Positions 29,894-37,226 of a DNA stretch of 64,000 nt are shown in pieces. The DNA lies in NCBI GenBank assembly GCA_903832665.1, contig CAILCG010000019.1:1-64000 (forward strand), given 5' to 3'. Every line of letters begins with the position of its first letter. Within the stretch, counting starts at the first letter, position 1. The notes below the pieces were generated by a model that was not told the origin of the DNA, searched no databases, and saw only the letters and a program-made list of their open reading frames with translations. Source of the DNA: an uncultured Methanomicrobiales archaeon (lineage in GTDB: Archaea > Halobacteriota > Methanomicrobia > Methanomicrobiales > Methanospirillaceae). A program made the position numbers and the translations under genes.

Positions 29894-31017
29894 GATGCAC
29901 CTTTAAGAATTTTTGGCAAAATTCCAGATATTTCATCGATATCTTTGTTATTTAAAGAATAATAATGTGGCAGGGCAATTGCCCGATTATAAATATCAAA
30001 AGAGACCCGACATTTTTTCTTGTATCGGTAAACCGGTTGGATGTGAGAAGCGTATGTCCCGATTTGTGTCTGGATCCCTTCCTCGGCCATTTTTTCAATC
30101 ACTGCATTCCTGTTGATTTTCTTATCAACCATCGCCACATAACTCTGGTATACATGGAAACATTTTTTTGAATTATGGGGCTTGGAAATAAAATCCATTT
30201 GATCCAATAAATTATCCCAGTATTTTGCCAGTTCCTGTTTTCTCTTTATGATACGCTCGATTTTCTTCATCTGGGCAACACCGATTGCTGCAGAGATGTC
30301 ACTCATCTTATAATTATATCCCATGTCAAAAAACTGAGGGATCATAAAGGATTTTTTTGTTTCCCGTTCCCAGGCAGTTTTCATTCCAAAAACAGAAAGA
30401 TACTTGATTTTTTCTGCAATTTCTTTGTTGTTTGTGACAACCATCCCTCCTTCGCCTGTAGTAATACCTTTTCTTGCATGAAATGAAAAACAGCCGATAT
30501 TGCCGATAGAACCCGCGAATTTCTTTTTATATTTTGATCCCAGTGCACAGGCTGCATCTTCTATAACGAATAAATCATGTTTTTCTGCAATTTCCATAAT
30601 CGGATCCATATCTGCACATTGGCCGAATGTATGAACCGGAATGATTGCTTTGGTTTTTGGCGTAATACTTGCTTCAATTTTTTCAGGATCGATATTATAG
30701 GTTTTTTGATCAACATCTACAAAAACCGGTCTGGCGCCGCAATATAATACTGAATGTCCCGTTGCAGGAAATGTATAATCTGCAACAAGGACTTCATCTT
30801 GTTTTGTTAAGCCAATACTAAGGTTTGCCAGGTGAAGGGCACAAGTGCAATTGGTAACCGCAATTGCATATTTTACTCCAATAAAATTGGAAACTTTTTC
30901 TTCGAATTCTTTTACTTTAGGTCCTTGGGATACCCATCCAGAATCAAGTACCTTTTGCACTTCCTGGATCTCGTCATTATCAAAAAAAGGTCGTGCCAGA
31001 TTAATTGATTTCATCAT
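29890..31017 (-). CDS. DegT/DnrJ/EryC1 sugar aminotransferase (AT-rich copy)
   Basis: 375-aa PLP enzyme that transaminates keto-sugars. Diagnostic blocks: SGWVSQGPKVKEFEE (~26-40), VTNCTCALHLA (~54-64), ADYTFPATGHSVLYCG, VIEDAACALGS, and FSFHARKGITTGEGG, where Lys is the Schiff-base residue. The C-terminal YNYKMSDISAAIG is also typical. It overlaps the epimerase by 4 bp. The AT-rich codon use differs clearly from the second DegT gene (31237-32331), indicating a different origin. Two in-frame ATGs (31017, 31014) are possible starts. Confidence 0.9.
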   Translation of the reverse strand: MMKSINLARPFFDNDEIQEVQKVLDSGWVSQGPKVKEFEEKVSNFIGVKYAIAVTNCTCALHLANLSIGLTKQDEVLVADYTFPATGHSVLYCGARPVFVDVDQKTYNIDPEKIEASITPKTKAIIPVHTFGQCADMDPIMEIAEKHDLFVIEDAACALGSKYKKKFAGSIGNIGCFSFHARKGITTGEGGMVVTNNKEIAEKIKYLSVFGMKTAWERETKKSFMIPQFFDMGYNYKMSDISAAIGVAQMKKIERIIKRKQELAKYWDNLLDQMDFISKPHNSKKCFHVYQSYVAMVDKKINRNAVIEKMAEEGIQTQIGTYASHIQPVYRYKKKCRVSFDIYNRAIALPHYYSLNNKDIDEISGILPKILKGAS

Positions 31018-31100
31018 AACTCACTCACCTTACTCTGAAATTTGGTTTTGGTAAACAACGGATTATTTTTATCTATAATTAAGACGATTTTCATGATATC

Positions 31101-31235
31101 TCACTCCACGATTACATGCCAGTTCTTATCCCCGCGCCCGATACCCTTGTACATGAAACCCGCAGCAATGAACGCTTCGGTATCAATCACATTCCTGCCA
31201 TCAATAATGACCGGATGATCTTCACCAACATCCAT
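31101..31235 (-). pseudogene. C-terminal stub of a UDP-N-acetylmannosamine/UDP-glucose-type dehydrogenase
   Basis: A 44-residue frame reads HPVIIDGRNVIDTEAF, then IAAGFMYKGIGRGDKN, then WHVIVE. DGRN(V) and the F.YKGIGRG ending are the signature C-terminus of UDP-sugar 6-dehydrogenases (WbpA/WecC/TviB type). The other ~380 residues are missing. It lies just after the second DegT gene (two-base gap), where a WbpA-type gene would be expected. The GC-rich codon use matches that DegT gene. It is a deletion scar. Confidence 0.75.
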
Positions 31236-31236
31236 A

Positions 31237-32331
31237 TTATATCACTCCCTGTATTGTGGTACAGATTTTTTCAAGCATAGGTTCAGTTACATTCGGATGA
31301 ACCGGAAGGGAAAGCACCTCGTCGCACAATCGTTTCGCGACCGGGCATGAGGTCGAAATTTCCTGATCTAGGTAAACGGGCTGTTTATGGATGGGAATTG
31401 GGTAATGAACCGCCGTGCCGATCCCGTGTTCTGCTAGGGACGTCATGAATTCCCCACGCTTCATCGGGAAATCCGGAGTGATCCGGATAACGTACTGGTG
31501 ATAGACATGAGTCGCATCCGGCATCCGGTAAGGCGTTATCAGGCCCTTTTTGGAGATATGCGAATCTAGGTATGCAGCATGGCTGCTCCTCAGGGCATTG
31601 AACGCAGGTAGTTTTTTCAGTTGCTCGCACCCGATCGCACCCCCGATATCGTTCAGGCGGTAATTGTACCCGATCATGGTATGGCGGTACTTCTCGCTCT
31701 GCCCGTGGTTGATGAACTTTCTCATCATAGCCGCATATGCATCGTCATCTGTCGTTATGATGCCCCCTTCACCGGTCGTCATGTTCTTGGTAGGGTAAAA
31801 GGAGAAGCAGCTTGCTTTCCCGAAGCCCCCGACTTTTTTGCCACGGTACTGTGCCCCGTGTGCCTGGGCAGCGTCTTCAATCAATGCGAGATTATGATCG
31901 TCACAAATGTCCAGGACCGGTTTAATATCAAATGGCTGACCGAAAAGGTGAACACCGATCACCGCTTTGGTCTTTTTCGCTACTGCCTCTGCCACACATT
32001 CGGGATTTATGTTGAACGTATGGGGATCCACATCGACAAAAACCGGTGTTGCACCGCACATTGAAACACAGCTGGCGGTTGCAAAGAAGGAAAATGTGGG
32101 GACAATAACCTGATCCCCTGCCTTTACCCCGGCACATGCAAGCGATGCATGGAGCGCAGCAGTACCACTGTTGACCGCTATGGCGTTTTTCACATCACAA
32201 TAGTGTGCGAATTGTCCCTCAAACTGCGCAACTGCCGGCCCCTGAGCAAGCATCCCGAACCGAATAACTTCGGATACCACACGGCTCTCCTCTTCACCGG
32301 TTTCAGGACTGGCAATCGGTATGGTGATCAT
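31237..32331 (-). CDS. DegT/DnrJ/EryC1 aminotransferase (GC-rich copy), WbpE-like
   Basis: 364-aa PLP-dependent aminotransferase: RFGMLAQGPAVAQFE, VNSGTAALHASLACAGV (~53-69), VPTFSFFATA, LIEDAAQAHGAQYRG (~150-164), FSFYPTKNMTTGEGG with the PLP lysine (~185), YNYRLNDIGGAIG. These match the WbpE group that puts the 3-amino group on UDP-3-keto-GlcNAcA. The ATG overlaps the stop of the upstream acetyltransferase by 4 bp, reproducing a wbpD-wbpE pair. GC-rich like core genes, so this pair and the dehydrogenase stub may be the older resident part of the locus. Confidence 0.9.
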   Translation of the reverse strand: MITIPIASPETGEEESRVVSEVIRFGMLAQGPAVAQFEGQFAHYCDVKNAIAVNSGTAALHASLACAGVKAGDQVIVPTFSFFATASCVSMCGATPVFVDVDPHTFNINPECVAEAVAKKTKAVIGVHLFGQPFDIKPVLDICDDHNLALIEDAAQAHGAQYRGKKVGGFGKASCFSFYPTKNMTTGEGGIITTDDDAYAAMMRKFINHGQSEKYRHTMIGYNYRLNDIGGAIGCEQLKKLPAFNALRSSHAAYLDSHISKKGLITPYRMPDATHVYHQYVIRITPDFPMKRGEFMTSLAEHGIGTAVHYPIPIHKQPVYLDQEISTSCPVAKRLCDEVLSLPVHPNVTEPMLEKICTTIQGVI

Positions 32332-32922
32332 GATCGCACCATTGCCGGAGGCGTAGAAACGAATCGTGCTGGGGAGCCAATAGCCAGTTTTCCGGTGGGG
32401 AGATTCTTCGTAACAACCGCGCCCGCAGACCCTTTACCCAGCCGGACCCAGTGCAGAATGGTCGCATTTGCGCCGATTGTCACATCGTCTTCTATAACCG
32501 GTCCTTTCAGTTCGGGCTTGCCGGCAGGCGGATACCGGTCGTTGGTCTGGATAGCATTTGGTCCTATGAAAACACCGTTGCCAATCGAAGTGTGGGTAGG
32601 AATGAATGCCATGCTCTGTATCCGGATGTTGTTCTCCATTCCGCAGGTGACTTCAATCACCGAGGAAGTCCCAATTGCCACATTGTTACCTATAGTGGTA
32701 TGTTCCCGGATCATTAATTACATTGTGGCCCGTCGAAAAATTATTCCCAATAGTAACATTGCTGTAAATGATAGTACCGGTCCGGAAAACTGCATTGTCA
32801 CCAATCGTTGCCCCGGGATAATCTGTTTTCCTAAAATGATCTATTGATGGAAAGCCCAGGAAAACGGGCTCGAATATCCGGGTCCCTTTACAGATACTAT
32901 TTTTTCCGTATGTATGGGTCAT
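32328..32922 (-). pseudogene. WbpD-like sugar N-acetyltransferase with a frameshift
   Basis: Two frames make one hexapeptide acyltransferase. 32922 to ~32710 gives FEPVFLGFPSIDHFRKTDY... RTGTIIYSNVTIGNNFSTGHNV. From ~32714 the other frame gives MIREHTTIGNNVAIGTSSV... IGPNAIQTNDRYPP. Removing one A from TTAA at ~32716 would join ...GHNVI to MIREHTTIG. In addition the region that normally reads GxGSVVGAGAVVTKN has lost about three residues (LGKGSAGAVVTKN). So the protein is probably non-functional unless the shift is an assembly error. Confidence 0.75.
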
Positions 32923-33188
32923 TGGTCACCTGAATAGTAATGAAAAATAAATGAGTAAATATGGTCGAACAATACATTTTATCTTTTTGAAAACGAGTAT
33001 AATAACCGAGCCTATCCAACGAGCGATGGCAATTGTTGGATGGCCAGCCGGAAAAAAGTGAAAGTGCAAAATTTTATCGCAATAATGATCACCGTTTCCT
33101 ATGCATAGCGGGCATTTTCTCGATCAACCCGCGATAAACCCCTTGAATCTTAAGCCAAAACGAGAATAATCTGGAAGTATCCACTACT

Positions 33189-33579
33189 TCAGTCCCACGG
33201 ATTTTTGGGTAACACAATAGGAAAAATCAGAAAAACTGAGCGAGTTGTTGAACCGGAACTATTTTGTTTTGCAAAATGCATCATGAGGAGGATTTGGTAA
33301 ATTACAAAATTTGTCAGGACATAGAGTTTTTTACTATTTTTTCTCACTTCCCTGACGTCAAACTTCACAATAGACTTGATATTATTGTGGGTTCGTTCGC
33401 AGCCCCCTTGTCGTGAATAGATTAAAATCGAATGCTGGGTCGTTAAGATTCTGATTTCTAAAATACGTACCAACTTGCTCTTTTCGGCCCTGCTTGTACA
33501 GGAATTCAAGTTTTTTCTCGATTGTATCATGAACCGATCCCTTCATAAAATTTTCCATGATATTGTCCATTGGATCCAC
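33189..33579 (-). pseudogene. Remnant of a DDE transposase (frameshifted)
   Basis: Two overlapping minus-strand frames. The N-terminal frame (33579-~33400) gives VHDTIEKKLEFLYKQGRK and DPAFDFNLFTTR. The C-terminal frame (from ~33420) gives RQGGCERTHNNIKSIVKFD, VREVRKNSKKLYVLTNFV and IYQILLMMHFAKQN. The block E-R-T-H-N-x-I-K..F.VR resembles the catalytic Glu helix of DDE transposases. A frameshift separates the pieces and most of the protein is missing. A 7-bp inverted repeat ATCCAAC/GTTGGAT (~33014-33041) upstream might be an element end, unproven. This family differs from the one at position 1. Confidence 0.5.
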
Positions 33580-33696
33580 CTTGTGATGATCCCAATATCG
33601 GTTTCCACTTACTGTTTTTTAGGCTCTTTTTAATGAATTGTAATGAATTTCACGATCTCTAAAAAAATTGTTATAATCTACGGGTGAAGTTTATCT

Positions 33697-34281
33697 ATGA
33701 ATCCGCAGCTATTTCTTGATGCATACCCAACAATAAAAAATTTGGCCCTTTCATTATTCCGTTTTTTTTCTGGTCTGTATTATTTAGTTTTGTCAATTAC
33801 TGGTCACATCCCATCTCATATTATCAGGAGTTCGATATATCGCTTTTTCGGGCTTAAATTAGGTAAAAACAGTTATATTTTTGGCAAAGCCGAGCTTCGC
33901 TCTCCAAGCCGAATAATTATCGGACAAAATACAATAATCGGTCATAATGCTATCCTTGATGGGAGGGGGGGACTTGAAATTGGTAATAATGTAAATTTTA
34001 GCTCAGGTGTCTGGATCTGGACTGTGGAACACGTTGCAAACGATATCAATTTTTGTTCTGTTTCAGAAAAAGTGGTGGTTGAAGATTATGCATGGATATC
34101 ATGTCGATCAATAATTTTACCCGGTGTAAAAATCGGGTACGGGGCTGTAGTATGTGCTGGGGCAGTTGTTACGAAATCGGTAGACCCGTATACAATTGTT
34201 GCTGGAGTACCAGCAAAAAAAATTGGCGAAAGAGAAAAAGATTTGAAATATACCCTTGGACAACCGATCTCATTTGTATAA
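33697..34281 (+). CDS. Hexapeptide acyltransferase (WcaF/colanic-acid type)
   Basis: 194 aa with an N-terminal hydrophobic part (LALSLFRFFSGLYYLVLSITG), then hexapeptide repeats: LGKNSYIFGKAEL, IIIGQNTIIGHNAILDG, LEIGNNVNFSSGVWIW, VVVEDYAWISCRSIILPGV, KIGYGAVVCAGAVVTKSVD, YTIVAGVPAKKIG. The acyl-CoA-binding C-terminus is complete. Probably O-acetylates a surface sugar. It reads opposite to the cassette genes, is AT-rich, and lies between a transposase relic and the tRNA-Thr element, so it is a marginal gene of the polysaccharide locus. Confidence 0.82.
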   Translation: MNPQLFLDAYPTIKNLALSLFRFFSGLYYLVLSITGHIPSHIIRSSIYRFFGLKLGKNSYIFGKAELRSPSRIIIGQNTIIGHNAILDGRGGLEIGNNVNFSSGVWIWTVEHVANDINFCSVSEKVVVEDYAWISCRSIILPGVKIGYGAVVCAGAVVTKSVDPYTIVAGVPAKKIGEREKDLKYTLGQPISFV

Positions 34282-34324
34282 TCAGTTCCTTGTGGATTAA
34301 TGAATATCAAAAAAAATGTTAAAA

Positions 34325-34342
34325 AGCCTCAGCTGTGGTTGA
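34325..34342. repeat. Putative att site: diverged copy of the tRNA-Thr 3' end
   Basis: AGCCTCAGC-T-GTG-G-TTGA (34325-34342) matches the plus-strand tRNA-Thr 3' end AGCCTCAGC-C-GTG-A-TTTGA (38491-38509) at 17 of 19 positions with one gap. It marks the far end of the integrated element. Confidence 0.6.
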
Positions 34343-34491
34343 CTGTAATTGTTCAAATCCTACGACAATAAACGTTTCTATCAAATAATGATTTCTGGGC
34401 TCTGCTGAAATAATTACCCCTTTTTAATTTTGGATTTTTATAGGGGAAATGTTTATCTATTTTTATCTATCTATATATATCAGTGAGGACA

Positions 34492-35268
34492 ATGGCGAAA
34501 TTTTGTAATGGTTCAGGGGTGTCAGCGGTACTGACTGAAGTTATCACAAATGCAGAAAAGGAATTGTGTATTATTTCCCCATATCTCAAAATTCCAATGC
34601 AAACCAAGAATTATCTAAAGGCAATCGACGATAAAAAATTTCAATTCACTATTATTTATCGAACGAATTCATCGTTGAATGATGAGGATCTCCATTTTTT
34701 TAAGAACTTAAACTATTTAGATTTGAGATGTTGTGACAACCTACACACAAAATGCTACATAAATGAAAAAGAGGGTCTAATTACGACAATGAATTTACAT
34801 GAGCACTCACAAGTCTTTAACTGGGAAATGGGGATACGATTCTCTAAACAAAATGATTCAGAGATATTTTCCGACGTAGTTAAGGAATTAAATTTTATAA
34901 TAAATGCAAGTAAATTGCAACCCATAAAACAAAAAAACCAAGAAAAGAAACAAAATAATTGGTCCAATACATCTCTCAAATCCACTCAAAAAACTGGGTA
35001 TAAGCCTAAAGAAGCCCCGAATGAAGGATTATTCACCAAACTTATAGATTTAGTAATTAGAAAAGAGGCATATTGTATTCGTTGTGGACAACCGATGGAC
35101 AAATTTGATTTACAAAAACCACTTTGCGAGATATGTTATCCTAAATGGGCAAAATATAAGAAAGTAGATTATCCAGAGAATAATTGCCATGCTTGTGGTC
35201 AAACAAAATCCAATATTACTTACGGAAAACCGATTTGCCTTAGTTGTTATAACAAATCTTATAAATAG
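34492..35268 (+). CDS. PLD-like domain protein with C-terminal zinc ribbons
   Basis: 258 aa. The N-terminal ~150 residues form a phospholipase-D-superfamily half: ELCIISPYLK (24-33), the H-x-K pair HTKCY (His85, Lys87), TMNL with the conserved Asn (101), and WEMGIRF (Glu112). A lysine/glutamine-rich linker (~130-180) leads to two CxxC/CxxC zinc ribbons (CIRC...CEIC, CHAC...CLSC). PLD-fold proteins with one HxK are usually nucleases that dimerise; a nucleic-acid role is inferred from the zinc ribbons. ATG 34492 is preferred over GTG 34483. TATATATC lies just upstream. It is inside the tRNA-Thr element. Confidence 0.7.
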   Translation: MAKFCNGSGVSAVLTEVITNAEKELCIISPYLKIPMQTKNYLKAIDDKKFQFTIIYRTNSSLNDEDLHFFKNLNYLDLRCCDNLHTKCYINEKEGLITTMNLHEHSQVFNWEMGIRFSKQNDSEIFSDVVKELNFIINASKLQPIKQKNQEKKQNNWSNTSLKSTQKTGYKPKEAPNEGLFTKLIDLVIRKEAYCIRCGQPMDKFDLQKPLCEICYPKWAKYKKVDYPENNCHACGQTKSNITYGKPICLSCYNKSYK

Positions 35269-35306
35269 ACTCAAAATTTTCTAATGTCGGAAATCATTCT
35301 GACGTA

Positions 35307-36272
35307 TCACTCATCATTACCCCCAAGCGAACGCCACGCGCTAATATTTTTGTCGTAATTAGGAGACCGATTAAGAATCTTTTCCTCATTCGAGAATTTT
35401 AAGAGAGTTTCAAGGGGTACAAATTTATAATTTTTTGGGATTTTCTTATTCATGATTGCGGAAAGAGAACGGGACGGTTGAAAGGCACGAACACGCCGAT
35501 TGAGACCCCCAAACAACTTAGATTTCCCTGATAACCATAGACAAGTATTAAATATCACATCATATTTCGTCCATTCGGAGAGCGCGCCAATTGATGTTTT
35601 CCCCAGGTATGCCAGAGGATAGGCAATAAAGGATTTTATGTCACGAAAGTCCTTCGGTTCTTTAATCTCAATTTTTATTCCGTGATCACGAGAACCCATT
35701 TTTTGGGTATTATTCCAATGATTTTCAATAATTTCTAACGTCTTTTCTGGCGGCAATTGATTGAGGAAATAATTGTCATGAGCGTGAACATAGCCGCTTG
35801 TTGGATGTCCTTCGAGAATTGAGAGGTAATCGACAGTTTTCAGATATTTTTTTATCATCTGTTTTCCTCGTCGATGCGCTTCATGGAATTTACCGAAATA
35901 CGCCAGGTGTCGCAGTCCGTTTTTTGTTGGGAGTTGTGGAGAAGCGTGAGAACCCGTTAAGGTAATCATCATTGTAAATTTCGGCATTTTCGAAGTATGT
36001 GCGAGGTAGTAATATTGTAAATTGTAGAGTTTGTAGAGAATACGACGGTCATAGAGAGGGGTCCATCGATGAATGTAATCAATATCCTCATCAACGGCAA
36101 CAGGGTCTAACAGGTCTCCATCTTGAGTATGTTCATCGTATTTTATTCCCCGAATTTTGATTTTCATGGCATTTGTCGTATTCAAGTAATTGTCGAATTG
36201 CAAAACGCGCTTGAGCATATATTTCAGGAAATTATCTTCCCGTATTTGTTCAATCAAAACTGGAGGTATCAT
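35307..36272 (-). CDS. rep: HUH rolling-circle replication initiator (Rep)
   Basis: 321 aa with the three ordered Rep motifs. Motif 1 is FTMMITLTGSHASP (~99-112). Motif 2 is the HUH metal site GYVHAHDNYFL, with His163 and His165 and Ala between. Motif 3 is the catalytic tyrosine segment AYPLAYLGK, Tyr222 with Lys225. Family knowledge: such proteins nick a hairpin origin and attach covalently to the 5' end to start rolling-circle replication of plasmids and viruses. No helicase domain is present. The gene begins ~60 bp from twin hairpins (36332-36372), the likely origin. Identification is from motifs, not a database search. Confidence 0.75.
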   Translation of the reverse strand: MIPPVLIEQIREDNFLKYMLKRVLQFDNYLNTTNAMKIKIRGIKYDEHTQDGDLLDPVAVDEDIDYIHRWTPLYDRRILYKLYNLQYYYLAHTSKMPKFTMMITLTGSHASPQLPTKNGLRHLAYFGKFHEAHRRGKQMIKKYLKTVDYLSILEGHPTSGYVHAHDNYFLNQLPPEKTLEIIENHWNNTQKMGSRDHGIKIEIKEPKDFRDIKSFIAYPLAYLGKTSIGALSEWTKYDVIFNTCLWLSGKSKLFGGLNRRVRAFQPSRSLSAIMNKKIPKNYKFVPLETLLKFSNEEKILNRSPNYDKNISAWRSLGGNDE

Positions 36273-36331
36273 GGGACACCTTCGTTTTTCGGTTCAGGGA
36301 GACCGGTACTAATTAGTCTATAGTTGCCAAG

Positions 36332-36372
36332 GGGGGCGCATCCGCGCCCCCTACACGGCGCTCCACGCCGTG
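36332..36372. other. Twin hairpins beside rep: putative rolling-circle origin
   Basis: Two perfect stem-loops lie back to back. GGGGGCGC (36332-36339) pairs with GCGCCCCC (36344-36351) around a 4-nt loop, and CACGGCG (36354-36360) pairs with CGCCGTG (36366-36372) around CTCCA. They stand 60 bp upstream of the Rep start, where double-strand origins of rolling-circle replicons often lie. A rho-independent-like structure is unlikely because no T-run follows. Confidence 0.55.
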
Positions 36373-36403
36373 AGATAAAGTAGGGAAGGAACCCCCCCCC
36401 AAA

Positions 36404-36454
36404 GGGGTCGCTCAGACGCCTCGTCGGGTCTTCGCTGGGCAGGGAGGTTGAAAG
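36404..36454 (-). repeat. Dispersed 50-bp GC-rich repeat, copy B
   Basis: The reverse complement is ~80% identical to 1429-1478. It sits between the hairpins and the 56-aa gene, next to a C9 run (36392-36400). Presence in both the element and a distant extragenic island suggests a shared origin or a repeat family. Confidence 0.65.
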
Positions 36455-36498
36455 CCTCTGCTCCGCTCACTACAGCAGTCTTTTGAGAAGTCACCGGA

Positions 36499-36669
36499 TC
36501 ACCTGCTCATCAGATTGTCCTTTTCAATCCGGACTTTTCCGACCCGTTCCAGTGCCCGGGCCATGAGTTGTTCTATCGGGTGCAGAGCTTTGAAGATATC
36601 GTGAGAAATGACGAGGATTTCTTCACTGATTCCCGATTGTGAAGAGCGCATCTGAAGTGTTTGTTGCAT
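36499..36669 (-). CDS. Small element-encoded protein, 56 aa
   Basis: ATG at 36669 follows GGGAGGTCAGT, an excellent Shine-Dalgarno sequence. The translation is helical and amphipathic: MQQTLQMRSSQSG, ISEEILVISHDIFKALHPI, EQLMARALERVGKVRI, EKDNLMSR, then TGA. There are no cysteines or membrane segments. The strong translation signal and position beside the origin and the ribbon-helix-helix gene suggest a real gene, perhaps a copy-control or partition-type factor; that function is a guess. Confidence 0.6.
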   Translation of the reverse strand: MQQTLQMRSSQSGISEEILVISHDIFKALHPIEQLMARALERVGKVRIEKDNLMSR

Positions 36670-36765
36670 ACTGACCTCCCTGCGTGGTAACGAACCGGCA
36701 GAAGAGGGATACCATCGCTAGCCCGTGTTCACTGTTCTTTTCACTCATCTGAATGTAAGTAGTCT

Positions 36766-37116
36766 TCATTTTTTCTTTACCTTCTTTGATTTTTTAGGTT
36801 CATGGTAGGTAAGTTTGACCGCGCTAGCCTCATCTTCATACTGACGTTTCACCCGGAGCCAGTAATCGGCATAGGCCTGTTTCGCTCCTAACCGGATGTT
36901 GTAGTGAAGGATCGTTTCCTTGTCACCTGAATATATTACATTTGGATTATACTGTGCTTCGACTGAACTTACCAGGAACGGGGCAAATTCACTCAGCATA
37001 TCCCGAATAACGGCATCGTAAGAACATCCCCGCTCCGCTTTGAGATGCCCAAGGATCTCAAAGGTCTCTGGGGAGACCCGAACATTCGGATAGTTCTTCA
37101 CGGTCTTTTTTACCAT
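36766..37116 (-). CDS. Basic ribbon-helix-helix-like DNA-binding protein
   Basis: 116 aa. The N-terminal NVRVSPETFEILGHLKAER then CSYDAVIRDMLSEF fits a CopG/Arc ribbon-helix-helix: a strand followed by two helices. The middle (~60-90) is helical and aromatic (ILHYNIRLGAKQAYADYWLRVKRQYED), and the C-terminus is highly basic (PKKSKKVKKK). In small plasmids and viruses such proteins repress rep or integrase promoters. It lies between the 56-aa gene and the integrase, all on the minus strand. Confidence 0.7.
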   Translation of the reverse strand: MVKKTVKNYPNVRVSPETFEILGHLKAERGCSYDAVIRDMLSEFAPFLVSSVEAQYNPNVIYSGDKETILHYNIRLGAKQAYADYWLRVKRQYEDEASAVKLTYHEPKKSKKVKKK

Positions 37117-37226
37117 GAGATCAAATTTACGTGTTGAATATTTATGTGTTTTTGTGTTTTTTATTGTGTTTTATTCAAGTATTCCCCGTCGTAAAATAGT
37201 GCAGAAAAAAACGTAAAAAAACACAA

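Noticed and set aside
33001-33188. Possible CRISPR or phage remains near the transposase relic
   Set aside because: Only one short inverted repeat (7 bp) is present; there are no regularly spaced direct repeats.
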